From Nematostella vectensis (lineage: Eukaryota; Cnidaria; Anthozoa; Actiniaria; Edwardsiidae), in NCBI RefSeq assembly GCF_932526225.1, contig NC_064036.1:248001-312000 (forward strand): 64,000 bases of DNA, read 5' to 3'. The position numbers were made by a program, and so were the translations under genes. The notes beneath the pieces were generated by a model. It was given only the letters and a program-made list of their open reading frames with translations. It did no database searches and was not told the DNA's origin. Positions 25,585 through 38,065 of this stretch are shown here, one piece after another. The stretch's first letter is position 1, and the number at the start of each line of letters is the position of its first letter.

Positions 25585-27586
25585 TAAAGGGGCAGCAACA
25601 TAGTACTGCGCATGTCTGGAGTCAGTGATTATTGTAGGCTTTTAAGTGTCAACAAACAGTTGAACTTTTTAAAAGCTGTGAATACCTTATTAAATAATAT
25701 GCAATATTATATTGAAAACTATGTTAATTGACAGTTTGTGGTCATTTTTTTTGTTTTGTTTAAAGTCTCCCACATGTACCAAAAGCTCATAAGTCAGTAT
25801 TAGAATTTCACTGAAGTTCATTGTGTCAGGGCTCTAGAGCTATTGCAAATCTCTTAAACATGACACTCCCCTTTTAAAGGAAAGTAAAAAAAAATCAAAA
25901 TTGTTGGTGGGGGTCTCTGCTGTGTTTGTTTTCTTTTTAGTTTTGTTCTATTATTATTATTATTTTCTTTTTTAGAGGGGGAGGGGAATTCAGCTAAAAA
26001 TAGCCAAGGGTCAATTCAAGCAACTAGTACAAAAGATGTTTTTTTGCAGTCCTTTATTCAATATATTCAAGGTTATCATGCAATTCTGTTGTTTGACTGC
26101 ATATATATATATTTTCTTTCTTTTCATTACAAGTTCTATACGTGTAAGTGGTGACCATAGCTATGATTACTATTATTTAGAATAATTTTTTACCTACTAA
26201 CAGAAAACAACTTGACTGCAAAACACTTACTGTAGGGCACTCGATATTAGGCATTACTTTCATGTGGATGTAAGGTTGAAATGTCAAAACCTTCATTAAC
26301 CCGTGAACTACGCTTTAGCGTATTACACTTTGTGGTGATCTGATTCTATTGTATTTTTTTGTGTTTTACTAACTATTACCGTTTAACTATCACACTTTGT
26401 TTCACGGGTTAATGAAAACCACTATAATTACTTACAGTAGTTCTTTTTTAATATTATTATTTACTTGTATAATTTAGATGAGCAATACATATTTCTTCTT
26501 GGCCTTGTAGAGCTCATCTCGTTCCTCATAAACAACAAACAAAATGAAGTTTGTTCTTATTTGGTGCAAAGGAATCTACATTAGTTTTCTAATCAGATAA
26601 TTGTTTTTTTTTAACACTTACCTGTTATTTCAACAGCTCTTACTTGAGTTTGCTTGTCTCAGAAATAGACCTTGCTTAATAAACAAATATATCTTACAAA
26701 CTTATTTAATAATAGGTAACAACTGCAATATTGTATGAAGAGAGTGCCCCTCCCTTCCCCCTGCTATTGTTGACATTATGCTCAATAAACTGTTACCTCT
26801 CCCCTCTCCACCAGTTAAGCATTCTATGTATGCTTCCCTGTACAAAATGCGCCCCTTCAAATAGAACATTAAAGTTCACATACTTGTTTACTTCCTCAAA
26901 CTCTTTGCTTTGTGTTTTTTTTGTTAATTTCCTAGGAACAAATTGAATACATATAATCAATAAATCTAGCAAGCTTATTTTGCAAACTCACTTTTTTTTT
27001 TATTTTTGCGCAAAACCTATCAGGATTAAGGGGGTCCAGCACAAAGAAAAAAAAAAACGAATTAAAAAAAAGCCCATTGGCCTGGGATCGAACCCGGTCT
27101 GAAGAACAAAACGGAAACCATACATACGGATTACCCAATCGGTATGGCAGCACAAGGCTTTTACGGAAGGCTGTAAAGAACCCGAAGGCCCCAAGCACCG
27201 ATATTTCCGAGCGAATATGCTGTACAACACTCTTGCAAGGTTATCCCAACCCGCGCATTAATGGGGAGGACAATAACCAGGATCCCAGGCCTGTAATACG
27301 GTTACGCCACGCACAGCTCGCCGAGATTGTGGATGACAAAAAATAGAGGTCTATTTGGGCGTCTTGGGTCCCTTGGGGACTCGCCATGCGCACGGGCGCA
27401 TCTCTTTTATTGTGTACATGACATCAAATTAGGGAAGAAAAAAGACGCTGTTTTGGTATCATGTGAAAATCATAAAATAAATAGAAATAAAGACGTAAGG
27501 GGGGAGAATATTGCCATATTTATATTAGAATATTGACAAAATCCGCAATTTTGTCTACGCTGACTAAGTAAAGCTGTATTTTACTT
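25585..27586 (+). repeat. Repeat unit 14
   Basis: Length 2002. First part matches unit 17 (TCTATACGTGTAAG). Second half is the CTTCTTGGCCTTG class with TTTGTTAATTTCCTAGG, shared with the extra copy in unit 19. Inverted-repeat element 26292-26416. tRNA-like segment 27074-27141. Confidence 0.97.
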
Positions 27587-29592
27587 TAAAGGGGCAGCAA
27601 CATAGTACTGCGCATGTCTGGAGTCAGTGATTATTGTAGGCTTTTAAGTGTCAACAAACAGTTGAACTTTTTAAAAGCTGTGAATACCTTATTAAATAAT
27701 ATGCAATATATTATTGAAAACTATGTTAATTGACAGTTTGTGGTCATTTTTTTTTGTTTTGTTTGAAGTGTCCCACATGTACCAAAAGCTCATAAATCAG
27801 TGTTAGAATTTCACTGAAGTTCATTGTGTCAGGGCTCTAGAGCTATTGCAAATCTCTTAACTATGACACTCCCCTTTTGAAGGAAAATAAAAAAAATCAA
27901 AATTGTTGGTGGGGGTCTCTGTTGTGTTTGTTTTCTTTTTAGTTTTGTTCTATTATTATTATTATTTTCTTTTTTAGAGGGGGAGGGGAATTCAGCTAAA
28001 AATAGCCAAGGGTCAATTCAAGCAACTAGTACAAAAGATGTTTTTTGCAGTCCTTTATTCAATATATTCAAGGTTATCATGCAATTCTGTTGTTTGACTC
28101 CATATATATATATATTTTTTTTCTTTCTTTTCGTTACAAGTTCTATATGTGTAAGTGGTGACCATAGCTATGATTACTATTATTTAGAATATTTTTTTAC
28201 CTACTAACAGAAAACAACTTGACTGCAAAACACTTACTGTAGGGCACTCGATATTAGGCATTACTTTCATGTGGATGTAAGGTTGAAATGTCAAAACCTT
28301 CATTAACCCGTGAACTACGCTTTAGCGTATTACACTTTGTGGTGATCTGATTCTATTGTACTTTTTTGTGTTTTACTAACTATTACCGTTTAACTATCAC
28401 ACTTTGTTTCACGGGTTAATGAAAACCACTATAATTACTTACAGTAGTTCTTTTTTAATATTATTATTTACTTGTATAATTTAGATGAGCAATACATATT
28501 TCTTTATGGCTTTGTAGAGCTCATCTCGTTCATCATAAATAACAAACAAAATGAAGTTTGTTCTTATTTTGGTGCAAAGGAATCTACAGTAGTTTTCTAA
28601 TCAGATAATTGTTTTTCTTTTAACACTCACCTGTTATTTCAACAGCCTTACTTGAGTTTGCTTGTCTCAGAAATAGACCTTGCTTAATAAACAAAGACAT
28701 GTTAAAAACTTATTTAATAATAGGTAACAACTGCAATATTGTATGAAGAGAGTGCCCCTCTCTTCCCTCTGCTATTGTTCAAATTATGCTCAATAAACTT
28801 TTACCTCTTCCCTCTCCACCAGTTAAGCATTCTATGTATGCTTCCCTGTACAAAATGCACCCCTTCAAATAGAACATTAAAGTTCACATACTTGTTTTCT
28901 TCCTCAAACTCTTTGCTTTGTGTTTTTTGTTAACTTCCTAGGAACAAATTGAATACATATAATCAATAAATCTAGCAAGCTTATTTTGCAAACTCACTTT
29001 TTTTATTATTTTTGCGCAAAACCTATCAGGATTAAGGGGGTCCAGCACAAAGGAAAAAAAACGAACTAAAAAAAAAAGCCCATTGGCCTGGGATCGAAAC
29101 CGGTCTGAATAACAAAACGGAAACCATACATACGGATTACCCAGTCGGTATGGCAGCACAAGGCTTTTACGGAAGGCTGTAAAGAACCCGAAGGCCCCAA
29201 GCACCGATATTTCCAAGCGAATATGCTGTACAACACTCTTGCAACGTTATCCCAACCCGCGCATTAATGGGGAGGACAATAACCAGGATCCCAGGCCTGT
29301 AATACGGTTACGCCACGCACAGCTCGCCGAGATTGTGGATGACAAAAAATAGAGGTCTATTTGGGCGTCTTGGGTCCCTTGGGGACTCGCCATGCGCACG
29401 GGCGCATCTCTTTTATTGTGTACATGACATCAAATTAGCGAAGAAAAAAGACGCTGTTTTGGTATCATGTGAAAAGCATAAAATAAATAGAAAAAAAGAC
29501 GTAAGGGGGGAGAATATTGACATCTTCATATTAGAATATTGACAAAATCCGCAATTTTGTCTACGCTGACTAAGTAAAGCTGTATTTTACTT
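27587..29592 (+). repeat. Repeat unit 15 (B-box damaged)
   Basis: Length 2006. Close to units 10 and 11. Inverted-repeat element 28299-28423. tRNA-like segment 29080-29147, with C to A at 29100, changing the minus-strand B-box from GGGTTCGATCCC to GGTTTCGATCCC. Confidence 0.97.
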
Positions 29593-31595
29593 TAAAGGGG
29601 CAGCAACATAGTACTGCGCATGTCTGGAGTCAGTGATTATTGTAGGCTTTTAAGTGTCAACAAACAGTTGAACTTTTTAAAAGTTGTGAATACCTTATTA
29701 AATAATATGCAATATTATATTGAAAACTATGTTAATTGACAGTTTGTGGTCATTTTTTTTGTTTTGTTTAAAGTCTCCCACATGTACCAAAAGCTCATAA
29801 GTCAGTATTAGAATTTCACTGAAGTTCATTGTGTCAGGGCTCTAGAGCTATTGCAAATCTCTTAAACATGACACTCCCCTTTTAAAGGAAAGTAAAAAAA
29901 ATCAAAATTGTTGGTGGGGGTCTCTGTTGTGTTTGTTTTCTTTTTAGTTTTGTTCTATTATTATTATTATTTTCTTTTTTAGAGGGGGAGGGGAATTCAG
30001 CTAAAAATAGCCAAGGGTCAATTCAAGCAACTAGTACAAAAGATGTTTTTTGCAGTCCTTTATTCAATATATTCAAGGTTATCATGCAATTCTGTTGTTT
30101 GACTCCATATATATATATTTTTTTTCTTTCTTTTTATTACAAGTTCTATATGTGTAAGTGGTGACCATAGCTATGATTACTATTATTTAGAATATTTTTT
30201 TACCTACTAACAGAAAACAACTTGACTGCAAAACACTTACTGTAGGGCACTCGATATTAGGCATTACTTTCATGTTGATGTAAGGGTGAAATGTCAAAAC
30301 CTTCATTAACCCGTGAACTACGCTTTAGCGTATTACACTTTGTGGTGATCTGATTCTATTGTACTTTTTTGTGTTTTACTAACTATTACCGTTTAACTAT
30401 CACACTTTGTTTCACGGGTTAATGAAAACCACTCAAATTACTTACAGTAGTTCTTTTTTAATATTATTATTTACTTGTATAATTTAGATGAGCAATACAT
30501 TTTTCTTTATGGCTTTGTATAGCTCATCTCGTTCCTCATAAATAACAAACAAAATGAAGTTTGTTCTTATTTTGGTGCAAAGGAATCTACAGTAGTTTTC
30601 TAATCAGATAATTGTTTTTTTTTAACACTCACCTGTTATTTCAACAGCTCTTACTTGAGTTTGCTTGTCTCAAAAATAGACCTTGCTTAATAAACAAAGA
30701 CATGTTACAAACTTATTTAATAATAGGTAACAACTGCAATATTTTATGAAGAGAGTGCCCCTCCCTTCCCCCTGCTATTGTTGACATTATGCTCAATAAA
30801 CTGTTACCTCTCCCCTCTCCACCAGTTAAGCATTCCATGTATGCTTCCCTGTACAAAATGCGCCCCTTCAAATAGAACATTAAAGTTCACATACTTGTTT
30901 ACTTCCTCAAACTCTTTGCTTTGTGTTTTTTGTTAACTTCCTAGGAACAAATTGAATACATATAATCAATAAATCTAGCAAGCTTATTTTGCAAACTCAC
31001 TTTTTTTTATTATTTTTGCGCAAACCCTATCAGGATTAAGGGGGTCCAGCACAAAGAAAAAAAAACGAATTAAAAAAAAAAGCCCATTGTCCTGGGATCG
31101 AACCCGGTCTGAAGAACAAAACGGAAACCATACATACGGATTACCGAATCGGTATGGCAGCACAAGGCTTTTACGGAAGGCTGTAAAGAACCCGAAGGCC
31201 CCAAGCACCGATATTTCCGAGCGAATATGCTGTACAACACTCTTGCAAGGTTATCCCAACCCGCGCATTAATGGGGCGGACAATAACCAGGATCCCAGGC
31301 CTGTAATACGGTTACGCCACGCACAGCTCGCCGAGATTGTGGATGACAAAAATAGAGGTCTATTTGGGCGTCTTGGGTCCCTTGGGGACTCGCCATGCGC
31401 ACGGGCGCATCTCTTTTATTGTGTACATGACATCAAATTAGCGAAGAAAAAAGACGCTGTTTTGGTATCATGTGAAAAGCATAAAATAAATAGAAATAAA
31501 GACGTAAGGGGGGAGAATATTGACATCTTCATATTAGAATATTGACAAAACCCGCAATTTTGTCTACGCTGACTAAGTAAAGCTGTATTTTACTT
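29593..31595 (+). repeat. Repeat unit 16
   Basis: Length 2003. Shares changes with unit 13 throughout the second half and with unit 12 in the first half. Inverted-repeat element 30302-30426. tRNA-like segment 31084-31151, with CCATTGT for CCATTGG. The five-A run joins two reading frames into a 152-codon open frame (31087-31545, TTG start), which I do not regard as a gene. Confidence 0.97.
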
Positions 31596-33596
31596 TAAAG
31601 GGGCAGCAACATAGTACTGCGCATGTCTGGAGTCAGTGATTATTGTAGGCTTTTAAGTGTCAACAAACAGTTGAACTTTTTAAAAGCTGTGAATACCTTA
31701 TTAAATAATATGCAATATTATATTGAAAACTATGTTAATTGACAGTTTGTGGTCATTTTTTTTGTTTTGTTTAAAGTCTCCCACATGTACCAAAAGCTCA
31801 TAAGTCAGTATTAGAATTTCACTGAAGTTCATTGTGTCAGGGCTCTAGAGCTATTGCAAATCTCTTAAACATGACACTCCCCTTTTAAAGGAAAGTAAAA
31901 AAAAATCAAAATTGTTGGTGGGGGTCTCTGCTGTGTTTGTTTTCTTTTTAGTTTTGTTCTATTATTATTATTATTTTCTTTTTTAGAGGGGGAGGGGAAT
32001 TCAGCTAAAAATAGCCAAGGGTCAATTCAAGCAACTAGTACAAAAGATGTTTTTTTGCAGTCCTTTATTCAATATATTCAAGGTTATCATGCAATTCTGT
32101 TGTTTGACTGCATATATATATTTTTTCTTTCTTTTCATTACAAGTTCTATACGTGTAAGTGGTGACCATAGCTATGATTACTATTATTTAGAATAATTTT
32201 TTACCTACTAACAGAAAACAACTTGACTGCAAAACACTTACTGTAGGGCACTCGATATTAGGCATTACTTTCATGTGGATGTAAGGTTGAAATGTCAAAA
32301 CCTTCATTAACCAGTGAACTACGCTTTAGCGTATTACACTTTGTGGTGATCTGATTCTATCGTACTTTTTTGTGTTTTACTAACTATTACCGTTTAACTA
32401 TCACACTTTGTTTCACGGGTTAATGAAAACCACTCTAATTACTTACAGTAGTTCTTTTTTAATATTATTATTTACTTGTATAATTTACATGAGCAATACA
32501 TATTTCTTTATGGCTTTGTAGAGCTCATCTCGTTCCTCATAAATAACAAACAAAATGAAGTTTGTTCTTATTTTGGTGCAAAGGAATCTACAGTAGTTTT
32601 CTAATCAGATAATTGTTTTTCTTTTAACACTCACCTGTTATTTCAACAGCCTTACTTGAGTTTGCTTGTCTCAGAAATAGACCTTGCTTAATAAACAAAG
32701 ACATGTGACAAACTTATTTAATAATAGGTAACAACTGCAATATTGTATGAAGAGAGTGCCCCTCTCTTCCCTCTGCTATTTTTCAAATTATGCTCAATAA
32801 ACTTTTACCTCTTCCCTCTCCACCAGTTATGCATTCTTTGTATGCTTCCCTGTACAAAATATACCCCTTCAAATAGAACATTAAAGTTCACATACTTGTT
32901 TACTTCCTCAAACTCTTTGCTTTGTGTTTTTTGTTAACTTCCTAGGAACAAATTGAATACATATAATCAATAAATCTAGCAAGCTTAGTTTGCAAACTCA
33001 CTTTTTTTTATTATTTTTGCGCAAACCCTATCAGGATTAAGGGGGTCCAGCACAAAGAAAAAAAAACGAACTAAAAAAAAAGCCCATTGGCCTGGGATCG
33101 AACCCGGTCTGAAGAACAAAACGGAAACCATACATACGGATTACCAAATCGGTGTGGCAGCACAAGGCTTTTACGGAAGGCTGTAAAGAACCCGAAGGCC
33201 CCAAGCACCGATATTTCCGAGCGAATATGCTGTACAACACTCTTGCAAGGTTATCCCAACCCGCGCATTAATGGGGAGGACAATAACCAGGATCCCAGGC
33301 CTGTAATACGGTTACGCCACGCACAGCTCGCCGAGATTGTGGATGACAAAAAATAGAGGTCTATTTGGGCGTCTTGGGTCCCTTGGGGACTCGCCATGCG
33401 CACGGGCGCATCTCTTTTATTGTGTACATGACATCAAATTAGCGAAGAAAAAAGACGCTGTTTTGGTATCATGTGAAAAGCATAAAATAAATAGAAATAA
33501 AGACGTAAGGGGGGAGAATATTGACATCTTCATATTAGAATATTGACAAAATCCGCAATTTTGTCTACGCTGACTAAGTAAAGCTGTATTTTACTT
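31596..33596 (+). repeat. Repeat unit 17
   Basis: Length 2001. First part like unit 14, second half of the other class. Inverted-repeat element 32303-32427, with its left repeat changed to TTAACCAGTGAA. tRNA-like segment 33084-33151. Confidence 0.97.
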
Positions 33597-35600
33597 TAAA
33601 GGGGCAGCAACATAGTACTGCGCATGTCTGGAGTCAGTGATTATTGTAGGCTTTTAAGTGTCTACAAACAGTTGAACTTTTTAAAAGCTGTCAATACCTT
33701 ATTAAATAATATGCAATATTATATTGAAAACTATGTTAATTGACAGTTTGTGGTCATTTTTTTTGTTTTGTTTAAAGTCTCCCACATGTACCAAAAGCTC
33801 ATAAGTCAGTATTAGAATTTCACTGAAGTTCATTGTGTCAGGGCTCTAGAGCTATTGCAAATCTTTTAACCATGACACTCCCCTTTTAAAGGAAAGTAAA
33901 AAAAATCAAAATTGTTGGTGGGGGTCTCTGTTGTGTTTGTTTTCTTTTTAGTTTTGTTCTATTATTATTATTATTTTCTTTTTTAGAGGGGGAGGGGAAT
34001 TCAGCTAAAAATAGCCAAGGGTCAATTCAAGCAACTAGTACAAAAGATGTTTTTTTGCAGTCCTTTATTCAAAATATTCAAGGTTATCATGCAATTCTGT
34101 TGTTTGACTCCATATATATATATATATTTTTTCTTTTCATTACAAGTTCTATATGTGTAAGTGGTAACCATAGCTATGATTACTATTATTTAGAATATCT
34201 TTTTACCTACTAACAGAAAACAACTTGACTGCAAAACACTTACTGTAGGGCACTCGATATTAGGCATTACTTTCATGTGGATGTAAGGGTGAAATGTCAA
34301 AACCTTCATTAACCCGTGAACTACGCTTTAGCGTATTACACTTTGTTGTGATCTGATTCTATTGTTCTTTTTTGTGTTTTACTAACTATTACCGTTTAAC
34401 TATCACACTTTGTTTCACGGGTTAATGAAAACCACTCTAATTACTTACAGTAATTCTTTTTTAATGTTATTATTTACTTGTATAATTTAGATGAGCAATA
34501 CATATTTCTTCTTGGCCTTGTAGAGCTCATCTCGTTCCTCATAAATAACAAACAAAATGAAGTTTGTTCTTATTTGGTGCAAAGGAATCTACATTAGTTT
34601 TCTAATCAGATAATTGTTTTTTTTTAACACTCACCTGTTATTTCAACAGCTCTTACTTGAGTTTGCTTGTCTCAGAAATAGACCTTGCTTAATAAACAAA
34701 TATATCTTACAAACTTATTTAATAATAGGTAACAACTGCAATATTGTATGAAGAGAGTGCCCCTCCCTTCCCCCTGCTATTGTTGACATTATGCTCAATA
34801 AACTGTTACCTCTCCCCTCTCCACCAGTTAAGCATTCTATGTATGCTTCCCTGTACAAAATGCGCCCCTTCAAATAGAACATTAAAGTTCACATACTTGT
34901 TTACTTCCTCAAACTCTTTGCTTTGTGTTTTTTTTGTTAACTTCCTAGGAACAAATTGAATACATATAATCAATAAATCTAGCAAGCTTATTTTGCAAAC
35001 TCACTTTTTTTATTATTTTTGCGCAAAACCTATCAGGATTAAGGGGGTCCAGCACAAAGAAAAAAAAAACGAATTAAAAAAAAAAGCCCATTGGCCTGGG
35101 ATCGAACCCGGTCTGAAGAACAAAACGGAAACCATACATACGGATTACCCAATCGGTATGGCAGCACAAGGCTTTTACGGAAGGCTGTAAAGAACCCGAA
35201 GGCCCCAAGCACCGATATTTCCGAGCGAATATGCTGTACAACACTCTTGCAAGGTTATCCCAACCCGCGCATTAATGGGGAGGACAATAACCAGGATCCC
35301 AGGCCTGTAATACAGTTACGCCACGCACAGCTCGCCGAGATTGTGGATGACAAAAAATAGAGGTCTATTTGGGCGTCTTGGGTCCCTTGGGGACTCGCCA
35401 TGCGCACGGGCGCATCTCTTTTATTGTGTACATGACATCAAATTAGCGAAGAAAAAAGACGCTGTTTTGGTATCATGTGAAAAGCATAAAATAAATAGAA
35501 ATAAAGACGTACTGGGGGAGAATATTGACATATTCATATTAGAATATTGACAAAATCCGCAATATTGTCTATGCTGACTAAGTAAAGCTGTATTTTACTT
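33597..35600 (+). repeat. Repeat unit 18 (hybrid start)
   Basis: Length 2004. The first 60 bp are type i (CAGCAACATAG, GTGATTATTG), then type ii (GTCTACAAAC, GCTGTCAATACC). This marks a switch within a few tens of bases. Inverted-repeat element 34305-34429. tRNA-like segment 35088-35155. Ends with ACGTACTGGGGGAG, shared with the end of unit 22. Confidence 0.97.
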
Positions 35601-38065
35601 TAAAGGGGCAGCAGCATAGTACTGCGCATGTCTGGAGTCAGTGTTTTTTGTAGGCTTTTAAATGTCTACAAACAGTTGAACTTTTTAAAAGCTGTCAATA
35701 CCTTATTAAATAATATGCAATATTATATTGAAAACTATGTTAATTGACAGTTTGTGGTCATTTTTTTTTGTTTTGTTTAAAGTCTCCCACATGTACCAAA
35801 AGCTCATAAGTCAGTATTAAAATTTCACTGAAGTTCATTGTGTCAGGGCTCTAGAGCTATTGCAAATCTCTTAACCATGACACTCCCCTTTTAAAGGAAA
35901 GTAAAAAAAAATCAAAATTGTTGGTGGGGGTCTCTGCTGTGTTTGTTTTCTTATTAGTTTTGTTCTATTATTATTATTATTTTCTTTTTTAGAGGGGGAG
36001 GGGAATTCAGCTAAAAATAGCCAAGGGTCAATTCAAGCAATTAGTACAAAAGATGTTTTTTTGCAGTCCTTTATTCAATATATTCAAGGTTATCATGCAA
36101 TTCTGTTGTTTGACTGCATATATATATTTTTTTTTTCTTTCTTTTCATTACAAGTTCTATATGTGTAAGTGGTGACAATAGCTATGATTACTATTATTTA
36201 GAATACTTTTTTACCTACTAACAGAAAACAACTTGACTGCAAAACACTTACTGTAGGGCACTCGATATTAGGCATTACTTTCATGTGGATGTAAGGTTGA
36301 AATGTCAAAACCTTCATTAACCCGTGAATTACGCTTTAGCGTATTACACTTTGTGGTGATCTGATTCTATTGTACTTTTTTGTGTTTTACTAACTATTAC
36401 CGTTTAACTATCACACTTTGTTTCACGGGTTAATGAAAACCACTCTAATTACTTACAGTAGTTCTTTTTTTAATATTATTATTTACTTGTATAATTTAGA
36501 TGAGCAATACGTACTTCTTTATGGCGTTGTAGAGCTCATCTCGTTCTTCATAAATAACAAACAAAATGAAGTTTGTTCTTATTTTGGTGCAAAGGAATCT
36601 ACAGTAGTTTTCTAATCAGATAATTGTTTTTCTTTTAACACTCACCTGTTATTTCAACAGCCTTACTTGAGTTTGCTTGTCTCAGAAATAGACCTTGCTT
36701 AATAAACAAAGACATGTTACAAACTTATTTAATAATAGGTAACAACTGCAATATTGTATGAAGAGAGTGCCCCTCTCTTCCCTCTGCTATTGTTGAAATT
36801 ATGCTCAATAAACTTTTACCTCTTCCCCTCTCCACCAGTTAAGCATTCTATGTATGCTTCCCTGTACAAAATGCACCCCTTCGAATAGAACATTAAAGTT
36901 CACATACTTGTTTACTTCCTCAAACTCTTTGCTTTGTGTTTTTTGTTAACTTCCTAGGAACAAATTGAATACATATAATCAATAAATCTAGCAAGCTTAT
37001 TTTGCAAACTCACTTTTTTTTTATTATTTTTGCGCAAAACCTATCAGGATTAAGGGGGTCCAGCACAAAGAAAAAAAAAACGAATTAAAAAAAAAAGCCC
37101 ATTGGCCTGGGATCGAACCCGGTCTGAAGAACAAAACGGAAACCATACATACGGATTACCCAATCGGTATGGCAGCACAAGGCTTTTAATAATAGGTAAC
37201 AACTGCAATATTGTATGAAGAGAGTGCCCCTCCCTTCCCCCTGCTATTGTTGACATTATGCTCAATAAACTGTTACCTCTCCCCTCTCCACCAGTTAAGC
37301 ATTCTATGTATGCTTCCCTGTACAAAATGCGCCCCTTCAAATAGAACATTAAAGTTCACATACTTGTTTACTTCCTCAAACTCTTTGCTTTGTGTTTTTT
37401 TTGTTAATTTCCTAGGAACAAATTGAATACATATAATCAATAAATCTAGCAAGCTTATTTTGCAAACTCACTTTTTTTATTATTTTTGCGCAAAACCTAT
37501 CAGGATTAAGGGGGTCCAGCACAAAGAAAAAAAAAACGAATTAAAAAAAAGCCCATTGGCCTGGGATCGAACCCGGTCTGAAGAACAAAACGGAAACCAT
37601 ACATACGGATTACCCAATCGGTATGGCAGCACAAGGCTTTTACGGAAGGCTGTAAAGAACCCGAAGGCCCCAAGCACCGATATTTCCGAGCGAGTATGCT
37701 GTACAACACTCTTGCAAGGTTATCCCAACCCGCGCATTAATGGGGAGGACAATAACCAGGATCCCAGGCCTGTAATACGGTTACGCCACGCACAGCTCGC
37801 AGAGATTGTGGATGACAAAAAATAGAGGTCTATTGGGGCGTCTTGGGTCCCTTGGGGACTCGCCATGCGCACGGGCGCATCTCTTTTATTGTGTACATGA
37901 CATCAAATTAGGGAAGAAAAAAGACGCTGTTTTGGTATCATGTGAAAATCATAAAATAAATAGAAATAAAGACGTAAGGGGGGAGAATATTGACATATTC
38001 ATATTAGAATATTGACAAAATCCGCAATATTGTCTATGCTGACTAAGTAAAGCTGTATTTTACTT
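35601..38065 (+). repeat. Repeat unit 19 (457-bp partial duplication)
   Basis: Length 2465. The segment 36731-37187 is followed directly by a second, diverged version starting at 37188. Inverted-repeat element 36313-36437. tRNA-like segments at 37099-37166 and 37553-37620. 2465 - 457 = 2008, a normal unit length. Confidence 0.97.
37188..37644 (+). repeat. Extra partial copy inside unit 19
   Basis: At 37183-37192 the sequence passes from AAGGCTTTTA (tRNA-like block) to AATAATAGGTAAC, which lies 457 bp further upstream in a normal unit. TTTA is common to both sides. The second copy is not the same as the first: it carries CTCCCTTCCCC, ACTGTTACCTCTCCCC and TTTGTTAATTTCC as in unit 14, while the first has CTCTCTTCCC. 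Two different unit variants were therefore joined, rather than one segment simply being copied. Confidence 0.9.
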
